Source: Aptenodytes patagonicus (lineage: Eukaryota > Chordata > Aves > Sphenisciformes > Spheniscidae). From it: DNA of 64,000 nucleotides. This document shows, piece by piece, positions 38,643 to 51,200 of this stretch. The stretch is from the NCBI RefSeq assembly GCF_965638725.1, contig NC_134950.1, positions 26,316,932-26,380,931 of the forward strand, in the 5' to 3' direction. Every line of letters begins with the position of its first letter. Position 1 is the stretch's first letter. A program made the translations under genes and the position numbers. The notes under the pieces are model-generated. The model ran no database searches, was not told the DNA's origin, and saw only the letters and a list, made by a program, of their open reading frames with translations.

Positions 38643-39659
38643 TTGTAGTTTTGTCTATGTGCTGGTAAACTTTAATTTATTTCTTGTTACCATTGTGCTC
38701 TTTCACTCCCCAGTTTCAAGCACAAATAAAGGTTGTAAAAGGTGCTATGCTAACAGCAGTGGGAAACAAAGGTCTCAGTGATTTATGGAGGATGAGGACC
38801 ACTGCATGCTTCCTTGGCTGTGTGCTGCAGGACTGAGCTGGAGTGACTGTCCTTCAGAGTGAAAGGAAACAGCTTTTTCCTTATCCACCAACACCTTTGC
38901 CAACCGTGGGCACTGCACTCAGTAGGAATTGCTGCTCATCTGATATTCTCAAGCCTCCTGTGGTTTTTACCTGAGATTCAGTTTCACTCTGTGAAACAGA
39001 TGGATCTGTCAACGCGCTTTACATACACTATCAAGTAAAGGCCAGATATTACCAACTTTCAGTTACTCCTGATTCAGACTGCAGACTCGTGAGTGAAACA
39101 GTGGGTATTCAGGTCACGCAACTTTTGTCGCATGATACCTTTTGATACCTATCTTTTGTTAGGACAGTCTCTTATCTCTTTTTAGCCAATGGAGTAAAAT
39201 AGGACTTCTACAGAGAGTAGTTCAGAATAAGGACATAGCTTCAGCATTCAGATCATGCTAACTAACAGTCTCTCTACTGGTTGTAGGTTACTGACCTTCT
39301 CTGACCAGGAACCTCTCCACAGCTGTGCCACATTCTCTGAACACACAAACAGGCAGAAGCAGAACTTGGGGCCAAATTTTCAAGGGCTTAGCACATCCTA
39401 ACTGCCCAGCTTCCACTTTGACATCAAAATAAGACCTTCAGAATTAAAAAGCCTTCACTATTAACCTAACGAGTTCCTTTGAAAATCCTGCTTTCTGTCG
39501 GGACAGTGCACTCTCTTCAGAATTTTGTCTCTAGTTTTTCAAGAGTGATCCTAAAACCTCCATACCGTCATGAGAAGAGATGACTTATCTGGCTGCCCTT
39601 GCACAGAAGCACAGGCCCATGCAAACACAGTTTGGTTCCATGTTGTTGCCTGGGGTGAC

Positions 39660-39797
39660 ATGCATACAATATCAGATGCAAATACAGTGAGTATTTGAAA
39701 GGAATTCACAAAGTGTATGCTTTTAAGATAAAGTAGAGCCAAGTCCTTCTGCTGCCGCTTTGGATGCAAATGTATTTGTAATGAACTCTTGGTTTTG
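39660..39797 (+). repeat. Diverged direct repeat, copy A
   Basis: Aligns by eye over its whole length with 40015-40163. Shared blocks, in the same order, include TGCAAATA, GGAAT..CAC.AAGTG.ATG, AGAGCC, TCTGCTG and TGTATTTGT. Identity is moderate (roughly two thirds by eye). No known repeat family recognised. Confidence 0.6.
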
Positions 39798-40014
39798 TAC
39801 GTATCCCTTATCTTGCACCTGTTATCATCTTTGTTGTAAAAAGCTTAGGGGTAAGCTTGCCAAATGATAGGCCCCATCTGTGCTCCCTGGATAAACAGTG
39901 TTAGCAAGAAACATGCAAACTGAAAAGCCACAAGTTCTTGACAGACAGGTCAAGGTCTCTCATCAAGGGAGATGAGAGAGAGAGGAAGCTGGAGGTGTCC
40001 AAACTCATTTTTGG

Positions 40015-40163
40015 CATGCAGGTGAAGTCAACTGCAAATATAACAAGGATTTCAATGGAATCCACCAAGTGAATGTTTTTTTTACCAGAGCCAAAATAGA
40101 ACTAAATGTTGTGTCTGCTGTGTTGGAGGCAGGTGTATTTGTTGTGAACACTGCTCTTGTTTA
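40015..40163 (+). repeat. Diverged direct repeat, copy B
   Basis: Second copy of the segment at 39660-39797, about 355 bases downstream in the same orientation. It differs by small insertions, such as extra T residues after AATG. Confidence 0.6.
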
Positions 40164-42374
40164 TATTTTTTTGCTTGGACCCCCGCAAACCAGACTAGCA
40201 CTCAGAAGGAGGGAAGGTGAATAATGGGAAACTGCATCACTAGGACTTGTCCCTGACAAGTCTGGAAAGAGATGACAGCAGATATAGCAAGGTGAGAGAG
40301 CCCTCAGGCATTTCAGAAAAGAGGCAACAGTAGGGGAGAGCAACTTGTTCCAGAACCTTATCATGTTCTACTGAGATCTCTACATTTTCCTGTGGTGGTT
40401 TTTTTTTTTAGGAACTTGCAAGAGGGAGCACTGTTGAGTAACTAAAGCTGGCAGCTTGCCTTCCGAAGTCCTGTCACTGAGTTCCTGTGGCAACACATGT
40501 ACTGTCTGCGATGGTCATGCCTGAGAGTGCCTGACACTTCATAGTCCCTGGGCCAAGTCATTCTAACTGACTTGCATCTTTAGTGCTCACATCTCAAGGC
40601 CTTTTGGGTGCACAGGACACATCATTACTGCATGTTAGCAGGGACACAGGGTGGTATGAGACCTGTCCCACCGTGGAAACATCCACAGGCCTGTTTCCAC
40701 CTTTGCTACCTGAGACGGAGGCGATGAGACCAGCAGCACTCGGTGTGGCTGGGTATAGACTGCTCCCTGTTCTGCCAGTCATCCTCTGCCTTGCGCTCCC
40801 TGTGCAGGCATGCTGGTGCTTGCTGCTTTTGTGTGTTAGAGTGAGGTAAAGGATAGAATTTGGCATCATGAGTGCCCTGTCCTAGACCTTGAGCTGTAAG
40901 GGAGTTTGCCCAATGCCATTTCACCAAAACGAGACAGAACTAGGACCCCCATTCCTTTTGCTGCCTGCCATATGGGGTCTATATCTGCAAGAACTAGGAA
41001 GGGTACCGCACCCTGATCTGCCCAAGCCTTGTCAGTCAATGAGGATAATTCATAAACTGGTTACCCTGGCAGAGTCCATGATGACAGCATCTTTTGGCAG
41101 TTGGATACATTCCACCAGACACAAGCCAGGAACTTCTGCTGTCTTCTGCTGTTTAAAAAACTGGTGGCCTGAGGGGATCCCTCTTCATTATGGTCAATTC
41201 AGCCTGACCCCTGACCTGTCCAGGAACTTTAACCAGGCTCCAAACTCTTGCAGGGTTGAGTGTGCTGCCAGGCAGCTGAGCAAAACATTACAGATTTGCT
41301 GGCAGTGCTACAGCATCCCAGGCACCCTTGCTGCCTCGAAGGCCCTTGTAACAGCTTGTAAAAGGGCTCAGAGAAAACTTTCCATGCAGAATGGGCACTC
41401 CTGGGGTGTTGCAGGCCAGGCAGTGTGCCAGTCTCTGGGGATGAGACAATGCTTTGGGAAGCTCACCTGTAACCAACGGCTGGCAGCAACATGTCCAAAA
41501 GTTACAGAGCTGCAAGGATGCAGACATGGATTCATTCCACCTTGACTTTTGCTCTCTGCCTCCCAGTGCCAGCCTCCTTCCCTGCTCGTGGTATGAAACT
41601 AGCCTCCTCTCTCCTTCCTCCATCCCAGCCCCTCATGGCAGGTGCCAGGCAGTCCCACTGAGAGCAGGCTGTGCAGTCAACTGCTTAGCAGAAGAGTGCC
41701 CCAAACCCTGCAAGCTTCTTTTTGAAAAAAGTTTCTTTTTGAAACCCATTGTGCAAGGGTGCAAGGCTGCCAACCCAACTGAAATATCCTGAAATGATTT
41801 GATGATTTTATACAGTGCAGACCATAGGGAACAATTGTAGGGACAGGACTGCAGAATACAGTGTAGAGACACCCGCGTAGGCTCCTGAGACAGTGCAGCA
41901 TTTGTTCTATTTATGCTCATTTTAAAATGATTGTTGAGAGGATAGAAGGTTTTCTGGGGTTGGTCCCTGAGGCGAGTAAGGGATGCTGATGTGCAAGAGA
42001 TGCTATGACAGATGGCTTTACCAAGATAATGGCATCTACAGCCATGTGCAGAAACAGGATCTTGGATGCCTAAGAATTTTTCCTGACAAAATCTTGGGCA
42101 CTTAGAGCTCCTCAGATCAGCAAGCAGGGCCTGAGTGTCCAGTCAAACTGCTTTCTGCCTAGTCTTTACTTTAGGCAACCATGTCCCCTTCTGAAACTCA
42201 GCCTGCTTCCTCGGAGGTCACACAGAGTGCTTCCACCCTGTCACATTGGTCTGCTCCATCTCACATTGGAGATGTGATGGCTCTTTCAACCATCCACATG
42301 AGCATTCATGTTTGCATGTTTTCCCCTTACATGACAAAAGGAAGCCCAAGCATGGGGTAGAGAATAGCTCTAGT

Positions 42375-42470
42375 TGGCTCTGCTTTGAGTGGGGCAGGGT
42401 GGACTAGATGACGTCCAGAGGCACCTTCCAGCGTCTGAACAGAATCCACTGATTCTGTCATTCTGTGACT
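42375..42470 (+). mobile_element. CR1 3' end fragment
   Basis: Contains CTCTGCTTTGAGTGGGGCAG, then TGGACTAGATGACGTCCAGA, CACCTTCCAGC and ATTCTGTCATTCTGTGACTG, in the order of CR1 LINE 3' ends including the terminal ATTCTRTG repeats. Short and 5' truncated, as is usual for CR1. Confidence 0.88.
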
Positions 42471-43909
42471 GTGAAAAATGTAAGTGATAGTACCAGTCCT
42501 CACTGGATTGACAGAAAGCATTTGAGTGTCCTTGGGCAAAGTATGTACAATGTAGTAGAAACTGAAAGTGCTGAAGAAGCCTGCAGAGGAAACAAGGAAT
42601 CTGACACTTTGGTTGTGGATGCCAAAGTAACTGAAGTAATTTATGAAGTGCTTCAGGGAAGTGGACAGATAGTAAAATATCCATGTAGCCAGGGAATAAT
42701 GCCAAATTTATTTTCAAGGGTTTGTTTTTTTTTTTCTTTCCATCCCCTGGCCCTGAGCATGTGAGGAAGCTGCAAAGCAGAGCCATCACAGGTAGGGAAA
42801 CTTCACATTGTTCAGCAGTTAGCATCCTTGCTGGTTTACAGATGGCGTCGCTATTCCTCAGAGAGAATCTCTCCCTACTCTGCTTGGCCAAAGCGATTTG
42901 CCAGATCCAGGGGTCCTAGGAGGGGGGACACACTTGGGCAGGAACTCGGATGATCTTCTGCAGAGGACTTCAGGGCACAGACGTACATGGGATTTGTAAT
43001 ACTGAAATTGGCAGTGGTAGGTAGAAACATTCCCCCCCAAAAGTGCCCCTTATCAGCCAACCATAATAACTAGCTAAGTACAGCAGTTGCTGGGAAAATG
43101 AGATGCCTAGCTACTGCCCTGCTTTTCACTTCCCCACATTTTTCTGGTGATGTGGGATCTCAAAGCATTTCTAAAACACCTTTTAAAACCCAACTGTTCT
43201 CAAATCCACAAAGAGTCCAGAGTTCAGTTCTGAGCATTATAAATGGTCATGCTAATTAAATGCAGCTAAAATAGTGAAAAGAGTTGCAGGGCAGATGAGA
43301 TCAATGACAAAACGCCCTTAGAGAGCACGGAAGGGGAAAAAGTGCTGATGTAGAAAGGTGATTTATGGCGATTCTCTGGTTGCTGAAACAGAAGAATTAC
43401 TGAGAACCTTAAGGAGAAAGGAGCTTTAGGTTGGAAGATTGACAACTGAAAACCATGGGGAAGTAATCCTTTCTGCATCAGTATGGCAAAGCTTCAGTTC
43501 TGGGAGGCAGGTCAATGTAGGTCAACACTTGCACTGGAACTGCTCAGCTGGGGAACATCTCTGGTCACCTCCTTCCCCCACGTTGCCTCCTCCCCATCCC
43601 TTCTTTGACAAAGGGAAGCCAGTGCATTTCGGTGTTGCAATTTCACATACTGAGCATTCAGCTCCACGGTCTAATTCCTAACCAGACTCCAGCACTCGGC
43701 AGCCTGATGCAAACATAAAATAAGTTACTCTGAGTATGGTGATTCTTATTTTAGCCTAGAGTTAGCAAGTTATTAAATGTGGCTGGTGTTGGGATTTGGC
43801 GTCTGTGAGTATAGGGGGTCCTTTTATCCTATATAGGCCATTATCATCTTTTAACATAAAAACATTTCAAGATCAATCATCTCATACGCATACACAGCTA
43901 TGAGTTACT

Positions 43910-45231
43910 CATATATGGTTCATCTTGAGGGCGCTCACAAGGCATGAGCGGGACAACCAGGGGATCCGGCCTAGCCAGCATGGATTCATGAAAGGCAGGT
44001 CCTGCTTGACCAACCTGATCTCCTTCTATGACCAGGTGACCCGCCTAGTGGATGAGGGAAAGGCTGTGGATGTGGTCTACCTGGACTTCAGCAAGGCCTT
44101 TGACACTGTCTCCCACAGCATTCTCCTAGAGAAGCTGGCGGCTCATGGCTTAAACAGGTGTACTCTGCGCTGGGTCAAAAACTGGCTGGACGGCCGGGCC
44201 CAGAGAGTTGTGGTGAATGGAGTTCAATCCAGTTGGCGGCCGGTCACGAGCGGTGTTCCCCAGGGCTCAGTACTGGGGCCGGTCTTGTTTAATATCTTTA
44301 TCGATGATCTGGATGAGGGGATTGAGTGCACCCTCAGTAAGTTTGCAGACGACACCAAGTTGGGCGGGAGTGTTGATCTGCTCAAGGGTAGGAAGGCTCT
44401 GCAGAGGGACCTGGACAGGCTGGATCGATGGGCCCAGGCCAACTGTATGAGGTTCAACAAGGCCAAGTGCCGGGTCCTGCACTTCGGCCACAACAACCCC
44501 ATGCAGCGCTACAGGCTTGGGGAAGAGTGGCTGGAAAGCTGCCCAGCAGAGAAGGACCTGGGGGTGCTGGTTGACAGCCGGCTGAACATGAGCCAGCAGT
44601 GTGCCCAGGCGGCCAAGAAGGCCAATGGCATCCTGGCCTGTATCAGAAAGAGTGTGGCCAGCAGGAGGAGGGAAGTGATCGTGCCCCTGTACTCGGCACT
44701 AGTGAGGCCGCATCTCGAATACTGTGTTCAGTTTTGGGCCCCTCACTACAAGAAGGATGTTGAGATGCTGGAGCGTGTCCAGAGAAGGGCAACGAGGCTG
44801 GTGAGGGGTCTGGAGAACAAGTCTTATGAGGAGCGGCTGAGGGAACTGGGACTGTTTAGCCTGGAGAAAAGGAGGCTGAGGGGAGACCTCATCGCTCTCT
44901 ACAACTCCCTGAAAGGAGGTTGTAGCGAGGTGGGTGTCGGTCTCTTCTCCGAAGTAACAAGTGATAGGACGAGAGGAAATGGCCTCAAGTTGCGGCAGGG
45001 GAGGTTTAGATTGGATGTAAGGAAAAATTTCTTTACTGAAAGAGTGGTGAAACATTGGAACAGGCTGCCCAGGGAAGTGGCGGAGTCCCCATCCCTGGAG
45101 GTATTTAAAAGACGTGTAGATGAGGCACTTAGGGACATGGTTTAGTGGGCATGGTGGTGTTGGGTTGACGGTTGGACTCGATGATCTTAGAGGTCTTTTC
45201 CAACCTCAATGATTCTATGATTCTATGACTG
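43910..45231 (+). mobile_element. Young 5'-truncated CR1 LINE
   Basis: A GC-richer 1.3-kb insertion containing the C-terminal reverse-transcriptase part of CR1 ORF2, a short 3' UTR and the typical tail of two ATTCTATG units (45211-45228). The 9-bp string TGAGTTACT occurs just before it (43901-43909) and just after it (45232-45240), which would be a target duplication. The long open frame and near identity of its tail to the copy at 63735-64000 mark it as recent. The endonuclease and N-terminal RT region are absent. Confidence 0.93.
43925..45145 (+). pseudogene. CR1 ORF2 C-terminal reverse transcriptase, truncated
   Basis: About 400 codons without interruption, in frame from the insertion's left edge to a stop at 45143-45145. 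Reverse-transcriptase motifs in order are [15 protein letters not shown], the catalytic-Asp block [33 protein letters not shown], and the second catalytic motif FADD in [12 protein letters not shown] conserved C-terminal block follows ([34 protein letters not shown]). The first codon of the frame is TTG; there is no native start because the element is 5' truncated. Reverse transcription by LINEs uses nicked target DNA as primer. This copy lacks the endonuclease, so it cannot move by itself. Confidence 0.9.
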
Positions 45232-45240
45232 TGAGTTACT

Positions 45241-48200
45241 TTATGGCCCACCAGCAGCTGCATTAAAAATAAAGCAAGGAGAAGCTTTTATTCAAAGTAC
45301 CGTTTTCACACTTTCCTATAATCTGAAAACATTGTGTGAAAAGACCGTCACTGCATATTCTATGCAATAAGTAATATTCCAGCCTGATCTGTAATTCCAT
45401 TGCAATACAGGATGAGAATCTGGGAAGAGTTAGCATGTTGATTTTTGAAACTTCTAAATTTTTTTTGGATGAATGGAGTTACATATTTGAACAATCACAC
45501 TGTTATATTTGGACAGTTAGTTATATTATTATATGACCATCATAGGCTGTAATTAGACATAGTTGTCTCACTTTAAAGATACCGTTTTCTTTGTTTCAGG
45601 AAGTTTCAGCCAGCAATTATTGCAATTGGATGGCATTTCAATAGCTGGTCTCTAGCAAACTCCTATGATGAGTCACAGCATCAGCAAAACATGGCAAGCG
45701 TGGTGGTGTAATGTCATGTAACAGCAAGTGAGTGTCTTCTGCTAATATTTTAATGACAACCATCTCAAGTAGACCAAGTTTTCAGAAAGTGTTTGTTATT
45801 CACACATAATGATCTGGGTTGCAAAAACACCCCTTGAGGATACAGCTAATAAAATAAGCAGCTAGTTAGTACAAACTTCTTCATTTAATTTTATTGTGTG
45901 GAAAAAAGCATAGTTTTCTTGCATGAGAAAGGCACTGCTGTTGTCTGGAAAGTTTCCATTTGGCCCTGCAGCTTTCAGATTGCTCCAGTCAAAGGTATCA
46001 ATCAGACATTTGCTGCACTTTCACTGTTGTTGGCTTGTACGTCTATATGTATTTCACAGATTGACTTTATTTGAAAAGCAATGTATAGCTGGAGAATATT
46101 AGTCATTAATCTGGCACCATTTAGGTGTAAAGTATTAATCGTTCATCTGGCATCATTACATGCTGGGTTTGCATTCTAATTTCCTTTGCTTGATCATAAA
46201 ATAATGTATTGCAAACAAAATGCAAGCTCACTTTTTGTTTCCTCTGTTCCAGAGATGCATTTCAGAAGCTGCCTGTTGTGCTCCTTTCCATCAGAGAAGC
46301 AAGCAAACCTGCCCAGCTCAGCAAGCCACTGCACTGCTTCCTGCTCACCATGACTAACGCAATTACACCAGAAGGAAGTTTAAAATAATTTCATTAGCAT
46401 TTGGAGCATGAGGTTCATCTTCAGCCAGACCTCAAGCCATGCTTTCCACAGCATTTGGATCACTGAAATACTCTTATATAAGCCTAATTGACACAATTAG
46501 AAGAATGACTCCTTACAGATGTGTGTTGCTGTAGCAACCTGGGGGGAGGGCAGCTAAAGTGCCCTCCATATTTAGCAAAATAATATTAATTATAATAGGT
46601 AGAAGCACTTTATCCTTTTTATAAGGCACTTGCTCAGGAGCCAAGTGCCTTAGCATGTTGCAACAAGGATCACTGTAATGGAGTTGAAATAATTTGAGGG
46701 CAAGCTAAAATTCTGTCAGTAATAACCAAAATTACATGGAGAAAGAAACATTGTCAAACGTTGCCCAAATCTCCCAGGATACAGGCAGGAGGATTAGCTG
46801 TTCAAGGCTTTGATTCTGCCGCCATAGGAACACTGGGGGAAGAAAAACACCAAAGGCATCCATGGAAGCAGGAGGAGGCCTAAATTGCTGAGTTTGTCTC
46901 AGATTTATCCTACCAAAGGACCCAGTCGCCCAGTGAGAGCACTGTGGGCAGACTTTAAATCCACCTGCCACCTCCTTTGTGTTAGAGGGACTCCCAAGTT
47001 GCTCCGTGTTGTTGGCAGTGGATATGGATGCAAGTGTCAATGGGCACTGGCAGCATGGTGAAATGGTAACAGGTCTCCTGCTTCACCTGCGGCACACCAG
47101 AGTGGGAACAGCTGCTTTGCAGGGTGGATCCAAATGGGTTTATTCCTGACTCCGTCTGGCCTGTCCCAGTAAACGTGCACATTTCATCCAAACAGCATGC
47201 TCTCTTTGAAGTGTCAAAGAGACCGTGCGAATTACCTGAGACGCACGACTTAGGACTTGTTTTCATGAAATCTTTTGATTTGAAGCCAATGATAAGTATT
47301 TTGACTAGTATGATTGTCGCTTCAAAGTTATTATTTTAACTAACACCATTTTAAACTTTGTCTTGATGTCTTTGCAACTTGAACAGTCATATTGTGTTGC
47401 TACGGAGTACAAGAAAAACCTGAAGTCAGTGCTGACTGGGACTGAATAATGGGATTTCCATTTCCAAGATGAAGAAGCAAGTGAATAGCATGAATAAACA
47501 AGTCTGAAAAAAACCCCAAACACTCATCTTTTGGATTATCATGGAAAATACAGATGAAAAGTGATCTCAAGAAGTCATCTATACCATCCCACTCTCTACA
47601 GATGGATGAATTCTCTCTCTCTCATTCCTGACTAAGTTTTATCTGATCTCTTTTTAAAAAGATTTACAATCCCCAGGCAATCTAGCTTAATGCATCACCA
47701 GGCTTATTTTTAGAAAGTTTTTCCTAATGTCTAACCAAAGTCTATTTCTGCCACAATGGAATGTCTTATTAATCTGCAATATCTTATTTTTGAAGACTGC
47801 TCTCATATTTCTGTCAGGTTTCTCTTCACTAGAGCCAGCACCCCCTATTTCTCCAATCTTCCCATGTAAGTTGTGTTTTTCTAGAGCTCTGATCATACAC
47901 ATTGCTCTCCTCTGTAGCCTGATGAGTGTTTTATCTCTCCCAAGCATGGTGCCCCAAGCCAGGCTTGCTGAGCTCCAGCTGAGCTTTGCCAATACTGAGA
48001 AAAGTGGAAGAATTACCTCACGTATTTTACAGCCTCTATTTATATTTGTACCTCTCAGTATGTAGTTTGCTGTTTTTGAAAGAGTATGCAACCTCCAGAA
48101 TGTTTCAGCAGGGCTGCTCCCTGCTCATTTGCTCCTCAGTCTTTGTTTTTGCAGTGGATTATTCTTGACCAGACATAAAATCTTAGATTTCCTATTCTTA

Positions 48201-51200
48201 AATAGCATCTTCTTTTTTTTCACTAACAATCCAAGCTATGTAGTTAATTAATGAGACATTACTCTGTTGAATAGTAAACTTATATTTCTTCCAACTTACT
48301 TTCAAATTTTTTTAAGCTTTATCATGCTGTTTTGTGCCTGGGATCTATAAACCTTCAGCTTTGCTCTAATCATAGTTCCAGAGCCCAGGTACAGTATGTT
48401 CATGTTCAGCTTGCACGTGGCCCCTTCACTTATCCTATGCCAGGTAGGGCGGTATGATTATAGCTGTTTGACCTGTTGCACCATTGGAAGCTCAGCTTGT
48501 CCTGATAATAGCGCAGTTATGTTTACTGTCCTTGCAGCTCTGGCAATTACATCTCGTTACACCACCTTAATTATTTAAGCACTGACATTTGAGTGATAAT
48601 ATGTCTAAAATTCAGACACAGAGAAAAAGTGTTCTTCCAACTTCAGCGTCTTTTATTTAGCTCTTCTCTTGAACTGCCTGTTTTCTCACAACACATTCCT
48701 CAGTCTGTCACAACCAGTCATGATGTTTTTCCAAAAACCCTGGAAGACACTCTAAGGCCCTGCTTCTGCCAGGAATTTTGTTATAAAAAACATTTCTAGA
48801 GCACTTTTACCACAGCAGGATGAAAGATGTATCTTTAAAATACATCAGGTAGCATGTTTTGAAGCGCTGGCACAGGTGAGGCAAATGGCTCTTAGCACAT
48901 CAGCTGTTGGGGTTGAGCCCTCGGGGATACCAGGTGCTTAGAGACTGAGGGCATGATTGTCAAGTTGTCACATTCTGTCACACTGTCACCCATAGCCAAG
49001 AAGTGCTGTTTTGGTGTATATGTTTAAGAATTGAAGCATACTAATTTACTTTCTCTAGGTTTTGGACCTCACACCAGCTGAACCATCAGCTGGAAGAATA
49101 TCCCAGGAGCAGCTGTCCTTCATCGTATCCAAGAACCTTTCCAACAACTTACAGCTATTTGAAAAGTTCTTAGACAGCCTATAGTAAAAAGGGTTAAGTG
49201 CAAACAGCTCTCTTGCATCATCCCGGTGGAGTGCCTGACTACCTGACCACATCCTACTTAGGACGAACTTATGCAAAGTTACGTAGTCTGCCCAAAGCCA
49301 CACAACAGGTTAACAGCTAAATCTGGAACTACAGGTCTCTTGCTGTGATGGCTGGACAAGACGATCTTGCTGGCAAGTTTTACTAAAGCTATACATTGCT
49401 GTGAACACTAACTTTTCCAGACTGGAAGGGCATGTGGCAGGATCTGCCTCTTGCCTGGAGGCTTCATTAGCACAAATCTTGCAGAGACTGAGACCTCATT
49501 AATTTGTTACTGCACAGAGCCAGTTTTAAAATGCTATCTGAAAAGAGCTCTTCAGATGACTGCAAGACCAGATTCTGAGTTGCAGTGATTCAGTATGCAA
49601 CGATGAGCCTTGCACCTGGCTTCTATGAAATACTTAGCCCAACAGACAAGACCTCCCACGCTATTTATTCATTCAGCAGAGCTCAGCTGCACAGAGTGCT
49701 GGCATTCATCGTGTCTGACCTAAGCAAGAAAGGGAACCTGTCAATAAGTGCTTGGGATCCCAAGTCAATTCCTCCATGTGTAAACTACATATACATACAT
49801 ATATACTGTAATACACTGTATAAATAATTTATGAAATACACAGGGACGCACATTTATATTTATATATAAGCCATGCTAAAATTAGATTTGAACATGCGAG
49901 CTAAGGATGTTGTGAAGTATTGATTGTCTTTGTTACCGATGCAGTGCCTGAGACCTGGGAACAGGAAAGGTCATGTCTTTTTTGCCCACCGTGATCACCT
50001 CAGGCTCCATTGCAATAGACATTATTTGGTCTTCTCTCAGAAGTACTTGGCCTTTGTTTTTTATCTATTGGGGCTGGTCTGAGCTATGTTGAGAAATGTT
50101 GGGCTCAGTATTTGCAAGAAACATCCATGGCTGGAAAGAATAACAACACAGAATCATGGTGTGTGGCTTTGTACCCTGCAAACACTAAGAGATCTTTCAA
50201 AAATAATGGTAGTTTGCAATTGGATGGAGTCTTACAGTTGAAATCCAAGCATGTCCAAGTATATGATGTGATTCATATTGCTTGGTGCTAAACTGGTGTT
50301 GCCAATTCTTTTGTAACTCGTCACAACAGAACAAAGATAGTGCTCACTATTTTAGGAAGCATATGAATCAGTGGGAGAGCTGAAAGGAAACAAATGGATC
50401 GCTGGTGAGACTAAAAATGCCTCAGAGATGTGAACAGTGTGTGTCTGCTGACTCTGCGGTTGTACAGAAAAATTCAAGGAAGGGTTTTAGGCATGGCTAG
50501 CCACACAACAAAACACGCTTTGAGCTAACAATATAAGGAGGAAGCTCTCTTGCACACTGTCATTCCCACATGATTTAAAGCGCAGATATGCTACAGACAC
50601 AGAAACCTACTTATCCTCTCACTGAACATTAAGTTACAATCATTGTGAAGATAAATCCAGCACAGGAAAATAAGTTACGGCACCAAGGTAAATTCCTCCT
50701 AAACTCAACCTGTAGTAGGTGCTTAAGAACAACTTTTTACCGACATGAAACTGCAGCAGCTTTCCTCGGTGTTGATCAAGCGCACTTGCCTATATGCTGG
50801 CTGTGGGATGCCCATCATCCTAAGATCACCACTGAAATAAAGAACAAAAAAAATGCAGTGTTAATAGCCGTGGTAATAACCCATCAAACATCTGAAGCGT
50901 GTAGGAATTTCATAAATGTAACACGTGCATGTTCAATGCCAAAGTCAAAAATTCACGGGTCATTTCTCCTTTGTCTGATAAGAGTGCTTTACTTGACTGT
51001 CTTAGGCGGGAGACGTGCTTCTGGAAAGCCTCTCCAATCACAGGGCAAAGAGGAACACAGTAAGGCAGCACGACTCCTGGCTGTACCCAGAGGTACAATA
51101 GGGTCTTTTATTACCAAGCGCTTGAAGGAGAGGACAGGTTCAGGCAAGAGCAGTGAAGCCATGCTGGACTTTTTCTAGTACAAGAGACAAATATGAAAGG

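Larger units (their letters stand above)
35880..43909. other. Intergenic DNA between NDUFAF6 and TP53INP1, proximal part
   Basis: No recognisable gene. It includes a 12-base G-run (38631-38642), a pair of diverged direct repeats (39660-39797, 40015-40163), a GC-richer patch at about 40.6-42.4 kb with several ORFs over 100 codons that match nothing I know, and a CR1 3' end fragment (42375-42470). Confidence 0.55.

Noticed and set aside
42370-42891. Minus-strand ORF of 173 codons
   Set aside because: It runs antisense through the CR1 3' end at 42375-42470 and shows no domain; likely chance.
44224-45138. Several ORFs antisense to or out of frame with the CR1 reverse transcriptase
   Set aside because: They are shadows of the CR1 ORF2 frame.
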